Below, piece after piece: positions 1-8,565 of a DNA stretch of 64,000 nt. Source of the DNA: Micromonospora sp. FIMYZ51 (lineage in GTDB: Bacteria; Actinomycetota; Actinomycetes; Mycobacteriales; Micromonosporaceae). Both the position numbers and the translations under genes were made by a program. Under the pieces are notes generated by a model, which was given only the letters and a program-made list of their open reading frames with translations, did not search any database and was not told the DNA's origin. Positions within the stretch are counted from its first letter, which is position 1. Every line of letters starts with the position of its first letter. The stretch is taken from assembly GCF_038246755.1 (NCBI RefSeq), contig NZ_CP134706.1, forward strand, positions 5,769,501 through 5,833,500. The letters are read 5' to 3'.

Positions 1-2
1 TC

Positions 3-389
3 GAGGCGTTGCTGGAACAGGCCCGCGCGGGCATGAACCGGTTGACCCCACAGGAGACGGTGCAGGCCGCCACCCGGGGTGCGCTCGTGATCGACACCCG
101 TACCGAATTGCAGCGTCGGGAGCAGGGCGACCTGCCCGGCGTCATCGTGATCGACCGGACGGTGCTGGAGTGGCGGCTCGACCCGGCCAGCGACTGGCGT
201 ATCCCCGAGGCCACCGGGTACGACCTGGAGATCGTGGTGGTGTGCCGCCAGGGCTACAGTTCCAGCCTCGCGGCGGCGAGCCTGCGTGCGCTCGGCCTGC
301 ACCGGGCCACCGACATGATCGGCGGGGTGGACGCCTGGCGGTCGGCGGGCCTGCCCTTCTCCGACCAGCCCGCCGACGTCCGCTACTGA
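3..389 (+). CDS. Rhodanese-like domain protein (5' end probably outside window)
   Basis: A single rhodanese fold of about 120 residues. Visible are an early VIDTRTE segment, where rhodaneses carry the conserved Asp-x-Arg, and an active-site loop with catalytic cysteine in VVVCRQGYSSS, followed by the C-terminal GGVDAWRSAGLP signature. The family moves sulfane sulfur to thiophilic acceptors in the cytoplasm. The reading frame is open to the left edge, and the first residues (EALLEQARAGMN) look helical and coding, so the true start may lie before the window; an internal ATG at 33 is the alternative. In actinobacteria such single-domain rhodaneses often follow a cysteine dioxygenase gene, which cannot be checked here. 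Confidence 0.8.
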   Translation, partial: EALLEQARAGMNRLTPQETVQAATRGALVIDTRTELQRREQGDLPGVIVIDRTVLEWRLDPASDWRIPEATGYDLEIVVVCRQGYSSSLAAASLRALGLHRATDMIGGVDAWRSAGLPFSDQPADVRY

Positions 390-511
390 TTCACCCGGCC
401 AGGCTCTGTTCGGCGGGCCTCCTCCGGCGACGGTCATCGATCACCGCGAGATGGTGACCACCCGGATTCGCGCCCTGGCTGCCCGGCGGTGGAGCAGATC
501 GGCTCACGGAC

Positions 512-2053
512 TCATCGGGGTGGCGCGCCGGGCGGGACGAAAGGTAGGTCGGCGGGGGGTCCGGACTCGATCAGCCGCCACAGCGCCGTCGTGTCCAGGT
601 GTTCCTCGACCAGGTCGCCGAGCAGGTCGAGGGTGCGTTCGCGGGCGGCGGCGAACGAGGTGCCGGGCGCGACCCGGAAGCCGGTACGCCCGGCGAGGCC
701 GGCCACCCGGGTGAGGAACCAGCGACGGAACTCGTCGGACTCGAAGGTGCCGTGCCAGTGGGTGCCGTGCACGACGCCGTGCAACGCACCCTCACCGGCA
801 CCGCCGGTCGCCCGCAGCAGCGGGGACAGGTCCGGGTCGGTGGCCGAGACGTACCCGTGGTGGATCTCGTAGCCGCGCACCGGGAGGCCGTCGACGGCGC
901 TGCCCTGCGCCAACCGGACGGTTTTGCGCGGCTCGAAGGTGATCTCGATGGGGAGCAGGCCGAGGCCGGGCACGCTGCCCTGGCGGCTCTCCACCTCGTC
1001 GTGGATGGCCCGGGCCAGCATCTGGAAGCCGCCGCAGATGCCCAGCACCGGCCGGCCGGCCGCCACGTGCGCGGCGATCGCGTCGGCGAGGCCGGTCGCG
1101 CGCAGCCAGGCCAGGTCGGCCACGGTCGACTTGGAGCCAGGCAGTACGACCAGGTCGGCGGCGGCCAGTTCGGCCGGCTCGACGGTGAGCCGCACCCGTA
1201 CTCCCGGCTCGGTGGCGAGCGCCTCGACGTCGGTGGCGTTGCTGACCCGGGGCAACCGGACCACTGCCACGTCCAGCCACTCGGTGCCGTGCGGGGCGGC
1301 CGGGCGACCGAGCACCCGCCCGTAGGCGAGTGAGTCTTCCGCGTCCAGCCACAGGTCCAGCGCCCAGGGCAGCACGCCGTACGTCGGCCGCCCGGTGAGC
1401 TGGCGCAGCATCTCCAGCCCGGGAGCGAGCAGGCCACGGTCACCCCGGAACTTGTTGACCACGAAGCCGGCGATCAACGCCTGGTCGGCGGGGTCGAGCA
1501 GGGCCAGGGTGCCGAACATGGCGGCGAAGACACCGCCCCGGTCGATGTCGCCCACCACGACGGTGGGCAGCCGGGCGTGCCGCGCCAGGCCCATGTTCAC
1601 GTAGTCGCCGTCGCGCAGGTTGATCTCCGCAGGGCTGCCGGCCCCTTCACAGATCACCACGTCGTACGCCTTCCGCAGCTCCGCCAGCGCGGCGTACGCC
1701 GTCTCCGCAAGCCGGGGACGCAGCGACCGGAACGTGTCGGCGGTGATCGTGTCGACCGCCTCGCCCAGCAGCACCACCTGGCTGGACAGGTCGCTGCCCG
1801 GCTTGAGCAGCACCGGGTTGAACCGCAGGTCCGGGGCGAGCCCGCAGGCTGCCGCCTGCATCGCCTGGGCCCGACCGAGTTCACCGCCCCGACCGTCCGG
1901 CCCGACCACGACGGCGGAGTTGTTGGACATGTTCTGCGCCTTGAACGGCGCCACCTTCACACCCTGGCGGTACAGCCAACGGCAGATCCCGGCGGTGAGC
2001 ACGCTCTTGCCGGCGTCGGAGGTGGTCCCGGCGACAAGCAGCCCCCCGCTCAT
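512..2053 (-). CDS. cobQ: Cobyric acid synthase CobQ
   Basis: Glutamine-dependent amidation of the peripheral carboxylates of adenosylcobyrinic a,c-diamide to give adenosylcobyric acid. The 513-residue product has the family's usual length. The N-terminal dethiobiotin-synthetase-like ATP-binding domain carries GTTSDAGKS at residues 9-17. The C-terminal class I glutamine amidotransferase domain has its nucleophile Cys340 in [10 protein letters not shown] and the catalytic histidine near 434 in [12 protein letters not shown]. The chosen ATG overlaps the stop codon of cobD by four bases, so the pair is translationally coupled. A longer upstream reading in this frame only shadows cobD. Confidence 0.95.
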   Translation of the reverse strand: MSGGLLVAGTTSDAGKSVLTAGICRWLYRQGVKVAPFKAQNMSNNSAVVVGPDGRGGELGRAQAMQAAACGLAPDLRFNPVLLKPGSDLSSQVVLLGEAVDTITADTFRSLRPRLAETAYAALAELRKAYDVVICEGAGSPAEINLRDGDYVNMGLARHARLPTVVVGDIDRGGVFAAMFGTLALLDPADQALIAGFVVNKFRGDRGLLAPGLEMLRQLTGRPTYGVLPWALDLWLDAEDSLAYGRVLGRPAAPHGTEWLDVAVVRLPRVSNATDVEALATEPGVRVRLTVEPAELAAADLVVLPGSKSTVADLAWLRATGLADAIAAHVAAGRPVLGICGGFQMLARAIHDEVESRQGSVPGLGLLPIEITFEPRKTVRLAQGSAVDGLPVRGYEIHHGYVSATDPDLSPLLRATGGAGEGALHGVVHGTHWHGTFESDEFRRWFLTRVAGLAGRTGFRVAPGTSFAAARERTLDLLGDLVEEHLDTTALWRLIESGPPADLPFVPPGAPPR

Positions 2054-3144
2054 CCCCGCTGCCCGCCCCCGTCGGCACCGATCGCCGACCGGCCGACCGT
2101 ACCGGCCACACCGCCCCGGGACCGGCCGCTCAACCGGCCCACCGCATCGGCGGCGCCGGCCCGTGCGGCTCGGCGGGTCAGGGCACCGGCCAGGCGGCCG
2201 ACGGTAAGTGGGTACGCCGCGGCGAGCCCGAGTGCCGCCAGCCCGACCGCGCCAGAGATCCGGGCCGCCCGGGGTAGGTGCCGCGCCTCGGGCCGGGGAC
2301 CGTCGCCGAGGAACGGGCGCACCTCGGAGCGGCCGAAGTAGACGTTGCGCCCGCCCAGCCGTACGCCAAGCGCCCCGGCCATCGCGGCCTCGCACTGCCC
2401 GGCGTTCGGGCTGGGGTGATCGGCCCGGTCCCGCCGCCACACCCGCCAGGCCCGTCCCCGGTCGCCGCGCCCGAGCGGAGCCACGGCGACGGTCAGCAGG
2501 CCGGTCAGCCGCGCCGGCACCAGATTGAGCAGGTCGTCCAGGCGGGCGGCCGGGGTGCCGAAGCGGGCGTAGCGGGTCGACCGGTGCCCGACCATCGCGT
2601 CGAGGGTGTTCGCCGCGCGGTAGCCGAGCAGACCCGGCAGCCCGGCGACCGCGCCCCAGACCAGCGGGGCCACCACGGCGTCGGAGGTGTTCTCCGCGAC
2701 CGACTCGACCGTCGCCCGGGCCAATTCGGGCTCGTCAAGCGTCGACGGGTCCCGCCCGCAGAGGTTTCCGAGCCGCTGCCGGGCGGCCGGCACGTCGCCG
2801 TCGCGCAGTGCCCGACCCATCGCGTCCGCCTCGTGGCGCAGGCTGCGCCCGCCGAGCGCCGCCCAGGTGCCGGCGGCGACCAGTACCGCCCGAGCCACCG
2901 GCCGACGCCGGGTCCCGAACGCGGCAGCCGCCCCGATCAGCACCGGCCCGCCGACGGCGAGCGCGGTGAAGGCGGCACCGGAGCGCCGGTCGGGCCGGTA
3001 GAGGCGACGTTCCAGGGCGGCGGCGGCCCGACCGAAGCCGGCGACGGGATGACCGCGACGCGGGTCACCGAAGATCGCGTCCAGCGCGTAGCCGGCGACC
3101 AATCCCGCCGCGTCAGCCCCCGCGCCCGCCTGCCACTCCCGCAT
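2050..3144 (-). CDS. cobD: Adenosylcobinamide-phosphate synthase CobD/CbiB
   Basis: Integral membrane enzyme that joins an aminopropanol arm to adenosylcobyric acid, the step after CobQ. The 364-residue protein shows the family segments [16 protein letters not shown] near the N-terminus, [15 protein letters not shown] in the middle and [18 protein letters not shown] in the C-terminal third, with several hydrophobic segments between. The start MREWQ is chosen because the family signature follows closely. It is first in a cobD-cobQ operon with a 4-bp overlap. I found no cobalamin riboswitch in the short space upstream. Confidence 0.93.
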   Translation of the reverse strand: MREWQAGAGADAAGLVAGYALDAIFGDPRRGHPVAGFGRAAAALERRLYRPDRRSGAAFTALAVGGPVLIGAAAAFGTRRRPVARAVLVAAGTWAALGGRSLRHEADAMGRALRDGDVPAARQRLGNLCGRDPSTLDEPELARATVESVAENTSDAVVAPLVWGAVAGLPGLLGYRAANTLDAMVGHRSTRYARFGTPAARLDDLLNLVPARLTGLLTVAVAPLGRGDRGRAWRVWRRDRADHPSPNAGQCEAAMAGALGVRLGGRNVYFGRSEVRPFLGDGPRPEARHLPRAARISGAVGLAALGLAAAYPLTVGRLAGALTRRAARAGAADAVGRLSGRSRGGVAGTVGRSAIGADGGGQRG

Positions 3145-3222
3145 CCCGCACCCCCGTCGCCCCCGATCGGCCAACCACCCTAACCCGCCCCGGCACTGAT
3201 CACGTCCCGGTGCGATCCGCCC

Positions 3223-3276
3223 GTAGATCTTGGTCCGAAACCGCCCTTCCGGGGGCACTTTCGGACCAAGATCTAC
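3223..3276. repeat. Palindromic element, family A copy 1 (18-bp perfect arms)
   Basis: Two perfect 18-bp arms (starting GTAGATCTTGG and ending CCAAGATCTAC) flank an 18-nt centre that itself pairs GCCC with GGGC. It lies 32 bp past the ssb stop codon, so it can act as the ssb terminator. A related element with the same arm core, the same spacer length and compensated arm changes occurs at 11381-11426, again just past the stop of a minus-strand gene. Confidence 0.85.
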
Positions 3277-3308
3277 TCGATCCGAGGCAGGCGGAGTGGG
3301 TCACCTGG

Positions 3309-4343
3309 TTAGGCCGGCTGGGGCTGGCGTGCGCGTCCCCGTCGACCGCGACCGGTGACGCCCGCCCCCGATCCCTCCGGGCGTCCCGCCGGTTCGTCGC
3401 CGGTCACGCTGATCTCGCCGGCCGCTGCCAGCTCGTCGGCCGATGTCGCCCGCCCGCCAGCGGATGCCGGCAGCGCGTCGACCGATGTCGCCAGTTCGTC
3501 GGCGGATACCGGCTCGTCGGCCGATGTCGCCAGTTCGTCGGCGGGGGCCGGTCGGAAGTCCAAGCCGGCCGCCGCGTCCGGGCCGTCGGTGTCCACCGCG
3601 GCCAGGTCGTCGGCGGGCCCGGCCGACTGCTCCTCGACGTGCACCGCGGCCAGGTCGTCGGCGATCTCGGCCGGCTGCTCCTCGACGTGCACCGCCAGCT
3701 CGTCGGGGAAGGTCGGCCCGGCGTCGACCCGGGTCAGCTGGTCGGCGCGGTTCTGCCCGCGACCGACGATGTCGTCGTACGGATCGTGCGGCGGGTGACC
3801 GGGGAGGCGCCGGGCCCCGTCGCCCCGCGACGGCAGGAAGCCGCGCAGCTCGAATTCGTCGTCCAACCGACCGTCGTCCAACCGGGCGGGCGCCTCGTCG
3901 TCCGGCACCGGCTCGGTGGCCTCACCGTGCACCCGCTGCTCGGCCTCGGCGTCCGAGACGACGCTGGTGCTGAGACTGGGCCGGTTGCGCAGAAACCGGC
4001 CCCGCCCCCGGGACAGGTCGTGGCCGACCGCGACCGCCTCCAGCTCGTACAGCGTGCGGTGGTTGCCGGCGTCGTCCGTCCAGTCCCGGGTGTAGAGCCG
4101 CCCGCAGACCACCACCGGATCGCCGACCATCACCGAGGCGGCCACCCCCTCGGCGAGCTTGCGCCAGCAGTTCACGCGTACTCGCAGGCTGTTGCCGTCC
4201 ACCCAGCGCCCGCTGTCCCGGTCGAGTCGCCGGGCGGTCGAGGCGACCTTGAAGTTGGCCACCAACGTGTTGCTCTGGGTGGTACGCCGCCACTCGGGCG
4301 CCGTCAGAACATTTCCGACAATTGTTACATGGGTATCGAACAT
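3309..4343 (-). CDS. ssb: Single-stranded DNA-binding protein with long repetitive acidic tail
   Basis: The first 110 residues form the SSB OB fold (MFDTHVTIVGNV, WRRTTQSNTLVANFKVAS, NCWRKLAEGVAASVMVGDPV, VVCGRL), which binds single-stranded DNA. The remaining 230 residues are unusual: an acidic, low-complexity tail with two kinds of degenerate repeats, about 15-residue ADDLAAVHVEEQ units and about 14-residue SADELATS units. The tail ends in a basic GRGRRGRARQPQPA rather than the acidic DDDIPF-type tip that normally recruits repair partners. The total of 344 residues is about twice a normal SSB. Start ATG has a GGAGGG site about 5 nt upstream. It may be the second, non-replicative SSB paralogue; there is no rpsF/rpsR context. 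Confidence 0.85.
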   Translation of the reverse strand: MFDTHVTIVGNVLTAPEWRRTTQSNTLVANFKVASTARRLDRDSGRWVDGNSLRVRVNCWRKLAEGVAASVMVGDPVVVCGRLYTRDWTDDAGNHRTLYELEAVAVGHDLSRGRGRFLRNRPSLSTSVVSDAEAEQRVHGEATEPVPDDEAPARLDDGRLDDEFELRGFLPSRGDGARRLPGHPPHDPYDDIVGRGQNRADQLTRVDAGPTFPDELAVHVEEQPAEIADDLAAVHVEEQSAGPADDLAAVDTDGPDAAAGLDFRPAPADELATSADEPVSADELATSVDALPASAGGRATSADELAAAGEISVTGDEPAGRPEGSGAGVTGRGRRGRARQPQPA

Positions 4344-4690
4344 CGTCCCTCCAGTGGGGGTCCGGGTCTGCCTCGGCGAGCCGACTCGGGACCGAGCCTG
4401 CGTCCCGGTGGCGCGGCGGCGCAGCCCCGGACCCCACGCCTGTGGACAACCAGGCCGCCTGTGGACGAACGCCTGATCAAGGTCCCGGTGTGATAGGGGC
4501 CTACGGCCCTGGGACGCCGCCGGACAACGCTCGATGATCAAAAGGCAACGGAAATACTCACGTTCCGGACGCACCCGACCTGGGTAGAGATCCTTTCAAC
4601 CGCACCTGTGCACACGACGTCGAACGAAAGGTCAACGATCATGAAGATGGCCGCCATCCGTTCCGCCCACGTCCCCGGTCAGGTGCAGCG
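4344..4690. promoter_or_regulatory. Divergent intergenic region between ssb and the hibernation-factor-like gene
   Basis: This 347-bp gap must hold the promoters of the minus-strand ssb and the plus-strand HPF-like gene. Around 4530-4620 it is distinctly less GC-rich than its surroundings (AAAAGGCAACGGAAATACTC). I cannot assign hexamers with confidence. A 17-codon ORF near the right end is listed separately. Confidence 0.4.
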
Positions 4691-4694
4691 ATGA
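4641..4694 (+). CDS. Possible 17-residue leader peptide overlapping the HPF-like gene
   Basis: ATG preceded by AAAGG about 9 nt upstream opens a 17-codon ORF (MKMAAIRSAHVPGQVQR) whose TGA overlaps the ATG of the next gene in the ATGA arrangement. This is the geometry of translational coupling. The peptide has no recognisable domain and could be a chance ORF. Confidence 0.35.
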   Translation: MKMAAIRSAHVPGQVQR

Positions 4695-5116
4695 CCGAGA
4701 ACCCGGCCACCGCCGCGAAGTGCCTCCGGTTCAACGCCGGCTTCTCCCAGGGCGACCGGGAGTGGATCGTCCCGCTGTTCGGCACGCTCGATGCCCGGCT
4801 GGCCACCTTCGACGCCGACGCCACCGACCTCGAACTCTCGGTCAAGGACCGCGAGGCCAAGGGCCAGCGGGTCACGCTGGAATGCCGGGTCGCCGGCCTG
4901 CCGAAGATCGTCACCACGTCGAGCGAGGAGGATCTGCGGGCCGCGCTCAACGACGTCCGCGACGACCTGCGCCGCAAGCTCAACGACGCGAAGACCCGGC
5001 AGGAGCCACGCAACAACAAGCACCTGCGGGTCAGCACCCCGCCCGGCCAGACCGAAGCGCCGACCGAGCCGCCGGTCGACGACCTGGCCGGCGTCGGGAC
5101 GACCGACGAGAGGTGA
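4691..5116 (+). CDS. HPF/RaiA-like ribosome-associated protein
   Basis: A 141-residue protein whose central part resembles the N-terminal beta-alpha-beta-beta-beta-alpha domain of ribosome hibernation factors: strands around DATDLELSVKDR and QRVTLECRVAGLPKIVTTS, then an amphipathic helix DLRAALNDVRDDLRRKLNDAK. It lacks the C-terminal dimerisation domain of long HPF. The last 35 residues are Pro/Glu-rich and probably disordered. By homology it would bind the 30S subunit in stress or stationary phase; that role is inferred. Transcribed away from ssb, and followed 58 bp later by a small conserved-looking ORF. Confidence 0.65.
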   Translation: MTENPATAAKCLRFNAGFSQGDREWIVPLFGTLDARLATFDADATDLELSVKDREAKGQRVTLECRVAGLPKIVTTSSEEDLRAALNDVRDDLRRKLNDAKTRQEPRNNKHLRVSTPPGQTEAPTEPPVDDLAGVGTTDER

Positions 5117-5174
5117 CCACGCCGCCGGCCGGGACCGACCGGCCGGCGCGCCGACCAGGAAAGAGGTGATCGGC

Positions 5175-5381
5175 ATGCCAAACGTGCAGCAACCGGAAAT
5201 GCGCCGCAGCGGCGAGACCCGACTGGTCCAGGACAGTGACGGCCCGATCGAGGGCGGCGGTACCTCGGCCAGCCGGGAGCACCGCTCGGTGCCGGTGGAC
5301 CAGATTTCCCCGTACGGTCCCGACCGGGGCCGGGCCACGACCTCGCACGAGCCGACCGGCCGCGAGACCCAGGGCGACTGA
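5175..5381 (+). CDS. Small hydrophilic protein of unknown function (68 aa)
   Basis: An ATG with a good GAGGTG site 6 nt upstream opens a 68-residue, charged, hydrophilic ORF rich in Gly, Ser and Arg, with no hydrophobic core and no known motif (ends TTSHEPTGRETQGD). It follows the HPF-like gene closely in the same direction and could be co-transcribed. Probably intrinsically disordered. Function unknown. Confidence 0.5.
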   Translation: MPNVQQPEMRRSGETRLVQDSDGPIEGGGTSASREHRSVPVDQISPYGPDRGRATTSHEPTGRETQGD

Positions 5382-5521
5382 GCGCGTACGCCCCCGCCCG
5401 CTGCGACCTGCGGGCGGGGGCCGCCCGGCCGACGGGGGCCGCAGGTCCACCGGGTGACGCCCGCGCCACATGCGAGGAGCCGGCCTACCGTCCGGTAGCT
5501 TGCCGGCGTACCGTCGGCGAG

Positions 5522-6511
5522 GTGGAACCGGATCTGCTGGGACCGCCGTACGAGCGGCACACCATCGACCTGGGCAGCGACGACGAGGGCCCGGTGATCG
5601 CCACCCTGGTCCGCCGCCGAGCCGAGCGCCCCACCCGACGGGCCGTGCTCTACGTGCACGGCTTCGTCGACTACTTCTTCCAGACCCACGTGGCCGACTT
5701 CTTCGCCGCCCGGGGCTGGGACTTCTACGCGCTCGACCTGCGCAAGTACGGTCGCAGCCTGCTGCCGCACCAGACCGCCAACTTCTGCCGCGACCTCGGC
5801 GACTACTTCCCCGAACTGGACGCCGCCGCACAGATCGTCCGCAACGAGGACGGGCACGACACCCTGCTGGCCATGGGCCACTCCACCGGCGGCCTGATCG
5901 TCTCGCTCTGGGCCCACGCCCGCCGGGACGCCAACCTGATCGACGGAATCTTCCTCAACAGCCCCTTCTTCGACCTCAACGCCCCCTGGTTCGTGCGCAG
6001 ACCCATCGCCGCCGCCGTCGCGCGCCTGGGCCGCCGCGCGCCGCACCGCATCCTCCCGCTCGGGCTTGGCACGGTGTACGGCGAGAGCATCCACGCCGAT
6101 CATCGCGGTGAGTGGACGTACGACCTGACCTGGAAGCCGCTCGCCGGCTTCCCCGTCCGGGCCGGCTGGCTGAACGCCGTACGCACCGGCCAGCGCCGGC
6201 TACGTGCCGGCCTGGACATCCCGGTCCCGGTGCTGCTCGCCTGCTCGACCCGCTCCTACCGGAGCACCAAATGGCACGAGTCAGCCACCCTCGCCGACGC
6301 CGTCCTCGACGTCGAGCACATGGTCCGCTGGGCGCCCCGCCTCGGCCGGCACGTCACCCTGGCCCGCTTCGACGGCGGCCTGCACGACCTGACGCTCTCC
6401 GGCCCCGCCGTACGGGAAAAGGTCTTCACCGAGGTCGGACGCTGGGCCGAAGGGTTCCTCTGCGCGGGCCCCACCGCCACCCACCCCGACACCCCCGGCA
6501 TACGAAACTGA
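5522..6511 (+). CDS. Alpha/beta hydrolase (lysophospholipase-like)
   Basis: A 329-residue serine hydrolase of the alpha/beta fold. It has the oxyanion-region strand VLYVHGFVDYF, the nucleophile elbow GHSTGG with Ser121, and a C-terminal catalytic histidine at about residue 288 in FDGGLHDLTLS. The layout resembles monoacylglycerol lipase/lysophospholipase (Hydrolase_4). There is no signal peptide, so it should be cytoplasmic. The start is GTG. A TAGCTT -10-like hexamer lies about 20 nt upstream, but no strong ribosome site is seen. Substrate unknown. Confidence 0.8.
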   Translation: MEPDLLGPPYERHTIDLGSDDEGPVIATLVRRRAERPTRRAVLYVHGFVDYFFQTHVADFFAARGWDFYALDLRKYGRSLLPHQTANFCRDLGDYFPELDAAAQIVRNEDGHDTLLAMGHSTGGLIVSLWAHARRDANLIDGIFLNSPFFDLNAPWFVRRPIAAAVARLGRRAPHRILPLGLGTVYGESIHADHRGEWTYDLTWKPLAGFPVRAGWLNAVRTGQRRLRAGLDIPVPVLLACSTRSYRSTKWHESATLADAVLDVEHMVRWAPRLGRHVTLARFDGGLHDLTLSGPAVREKVFTEVGRWAEGFLCAGPTATHPDTPGIRN

Positions 6512-6572
6512 CCCGGCCACCCGTTTCCGCACGCCGGGCCCGGGCGGCGGTACCCTTCTCGCGCGGTACCAC

Positions 6573-6645
6573 GCGCCCGTAGCTCAGCGGATAGAGCAGG
6601 GGACTTCTAATCCCAAGGCCGCAGGTTCGAATCCTGCCGGGCGCA
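6573..6645 (+). tRNA. tRNA-Arg (anticodon TCT)
   Basis: A complete cloverleaf can be folded by eye: 7-bp acceptor stem GCGCCCG/CGGGCGC, D arm GCTC...GAGC, anticodon stem GGGGA/TCCCA region with loop CTTCTAA giving TCT, variable AGGCC, and T arm GCAGG-TTCGAAT-CCTGC with discriminator A. TCT reads AGA/AGG arginine codons. The CCA end is not fully encoded. Confidence 0.95.
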
Positions 6646-6897
6646 CCCTCACCACAGCACGAGAGGACCGCCCGGTCGCACATCCTGGTCCGTGCGGAAA
6701 CCGCCCACTTCCGAGTCACCCTGCGGGCTCCGGATGCGGGTACGACGTCCGCGCCGAGCGGCCAACTCGCGTCGCGAGGAGGCGGACGCCCCGTAATGGC
6801 TAAGCTGCGCGGGCAAGGATGTCGTCGCCGTGCCTGCCGAAGGATCGCGCCGTTGGTGGCGCTCGTTACGATGCCGGCGAGGCGACAGGGGGATGCT

Positions 6898-7455
6898 GTG
6901 ACAGTTCACGCCACGGGCCGGCCGATCACCCGGCTGGAGGCCGCCAGAGCACAGGCGGAGCGAGCGCTCGGAGCGCGAACGGCCAAGCGGATCGCGATGT
7001 TCGACAACGGTGCCCTGTACGTAGGGGCGGGTTCGGGGCGTCAGTTCCTGGCCTGGCTCATCGACTTCACGGTCTACCTGTTCGGCGTCGGGGCGGGTCT
7101 CGTCGCGGTGGCCTTGGCGGACCGAGCGATGGACCTCTCCGACGACATCGTCACCGTACTGTTTCTCTCGATGTTCGTCCTGATCCCGCTGCTGTACAGC
7201 CTGTGCTTCGGCAACGGCCGGGCGCTCGGCGCGGTCCTCACCGGCACGCAGCTCGTCCGGGTCAAGGACGGCAGCCGAATCGGGCTCAAGGCATGGTGGG
7301 CCATGCTGGTCCGGACGCTCTTCCTGCCGGTAATGATCATCGTGGCGATGTTGAACGCCTTCAACAACGGAGGCGGGCAACTGGCCGGCTCGCTGGTGCG
7401 GATCAGCATCGACCCCACCGCCACCCGGCAGCTCCACACCGCTGGCATCCGTTGA
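6898..7455 (+). CDS. RDD-family membrane protein
   Basis: A 185-residue protein with about three hydrophobic segments. The first follows the RDD-type motif GSGRQFLAWLIDFTVYLFG, with an acidic residue inside the membrane helix, and FGNGRALGAVLTGTQLVRV precedes the last helix, as is usual in RDD proteins. Function in this family is generally unknown (transport or stress roles proposed). The GTG start is chosen for its AGGGGG site 5-6 nt upstream; a longer in-frame ATG lacks one. It stands alone after tRNA-Arg; the roughly 250 bp between them show no gene. Confidence 0.75.
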   Translation: MTVHATGRPITRLEAARAQAERALGARTAKRIAMFDNGALYVGAGSGRQFLAWLIDFTVYLFGVGAGLVAVALADRAMDLSDDIVTVLFLSMFVLIPLLYSLCFGNGRALGAVLTGTQLVRVKDGSRIGLKAWWAMLVRTLFLPVMIIVAMLNAFNNGGGQLAGSLVRISIDPTATRQLHTAGIR

Positions 7456-7548
7456 CCCGCTGCTCTCCACGGAAGATCATGGTCGGGCGGTAGGAGGCAC
7501 CGCCATGGGCGGCAGACGAGTATCGGCACGGCGTGCCAGCATGTTCGG

Positions 7549-8028
7549 GTGAATTCACCGACTGTCACCCTGCGCCCGATGCGTCAAGACGAGTACGAAA
7601 AGTACACGACGCGACGTGACCTGGAATATGTCCAGGCCCTCGCCGAGACGATGCCGGCCGAGGCGGCGCGGGAGAAGGCGCGACAGGATCGAGCCCAGTT
7701 CCTGCCCCGGGGACTGGCGACGGAGCGCCAGCGGATTCTGGTGGCCGAAGACACCGAAGGTCAGGTTGTCGGCTACGCGTGGGTCGGGTTGGAGGAACCC
7801 CGAACCAAGACGACCGACACCGCGTGGCTCTACGACATCAGCGTGGAAGAGCCCTACCGGCGGTCCGGCTACGGGAGAGCGATCCTGGCGGCAGTAGAGG
7901 CGGTGGCCCGGGAAGCGGGTGCAGATCGGCTGGGGCTCAACGTGTTCGGCGACAACACGCCCGCGATCTCGCTGTACCGGGCGTGCGGCTACGAGGTCAC
8001 CGCCCAGCAGATGGCAAAGCGCCTGTAG
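7549..8028 (+). CDS. GNAT-family N-acetyltransferase
   Basis: A 159-residue single GNAT domain. The acetyl-CoA pyrophosphate-binding motif A is seen as EEPYRRSGYGRAIL around residue 105, preceded by beta-4 AWLYDISV and followed by the family-typical LGLNVFGDNTPAISLYRACGYEVTAQQM. The substrate cannot be told. Start is GTG; the gene follows the RDD gene by about 90 bp on the same strand. Confidence 0.88.
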   Translation: MNSPTVTLRPMRQDEYEKYTTRRDLEYVQALAETMPAEAAREKARQDRAQFLPRGLATERQRILVAEDTEGQVVGYAWVGLEEPRTKTTDTAWLYDISVEEPYRRSGYGRAILAAVEAVAREAGADRLGLNVFGDNTPAISLYRACGYEVTAQQMAKRL

Positions 8029-8043
8029 CGAGCGGTCCGAGCT

Positions 8044-8490
8044 TCATTCCCGCGTGTGGTACCGGTCGAGCGTGGCCTTGGACGTCGAGGCATCCTGAAA
8101 GATCAGTTCCCATGGGCCGGTGTTGACCTCCATGTCCTTGCCGAACCCGACCTACTTTCCGGCCATCCGCCGCCCCGTGGGCTCGGCCAGGAGTTGGATT
8201 GCGCCGTGATAGCGAGCGCCCCGGTAGTAGCCGGCCGGCTCGGTCTGCTCCACCCACGTGCCGGTGATGACGGAACCGTCCACAGTGAGATCGAGTGACA
8301 GCGACGATGCCGCTGAGCCGGGCAGGCTGCGCGCGGTCAGCCGGTCGCCGTGCTGAAGCAGAACCACGAAGTGCTGCCCGGCGAAGGACTCCCCCCGACC
8401 GCTGGAGTAGTACTGGTAGCGGCTCAGCCAGACACCCTCGAATGACCTGAGGGCCGTGACTGGCCCGGACGTTGGCGTCGGTGTGGACAT
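8044..8490 (-). pseudogene. Conserved actinobacterial protein interrupted by an amber codon
   Basis: From an ATG with GGAAG 8 nt upstream the frame codes for a protein with FEGVWLSRYQYYSSGRGESF near its start and WVEQTEPAGYYRGARYHGA in the middle, up to ...RRMAGK, where TAG at 8152-8154 stops it. The same frame then stays open for 35 more codons of sensible sequence (VGFGKDMEVNTGPWEL...) to a TGA at 8044. TGG to TAG at a tryptophan position is the simplest explanation. The intact product would be about 148 residues. It sits 75 bp behind the XRE regulator in the same direction and looks like its operon partner. Function unknown; readthrough or sequencing error remain possible. Confidence 0.65.
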
Positions 8491-8565
8491 GGATGTCACT
8501 TCCTGTGTCGTAACGGTCGACGTCATTCAGGCATCGCGAGCCCTTGGGCGGGCCTGTCTGTGAGT

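Noticed and set aside
512..2440. A 642-residue CobQ with a long N-terminal extension
   Set aside because: The extension is out-of-frame cobD sequence. The ATG at 2053 overlaps the cobD stop and begins the P-loop domain directly.
3145..3308. Cobalamin riboswitch upstream of cobD
   Set aside because: The space is occupied mainly by the family A palindrome, and no B12-box-like segment is visible.
3443..3973. Plus-strand reading frames across ssb and similar long frames opposite most genes
   Set aside because: They are high-GC shadows with Arg/Pro/Ala-rich composition and lack ribosome sites and motifs.
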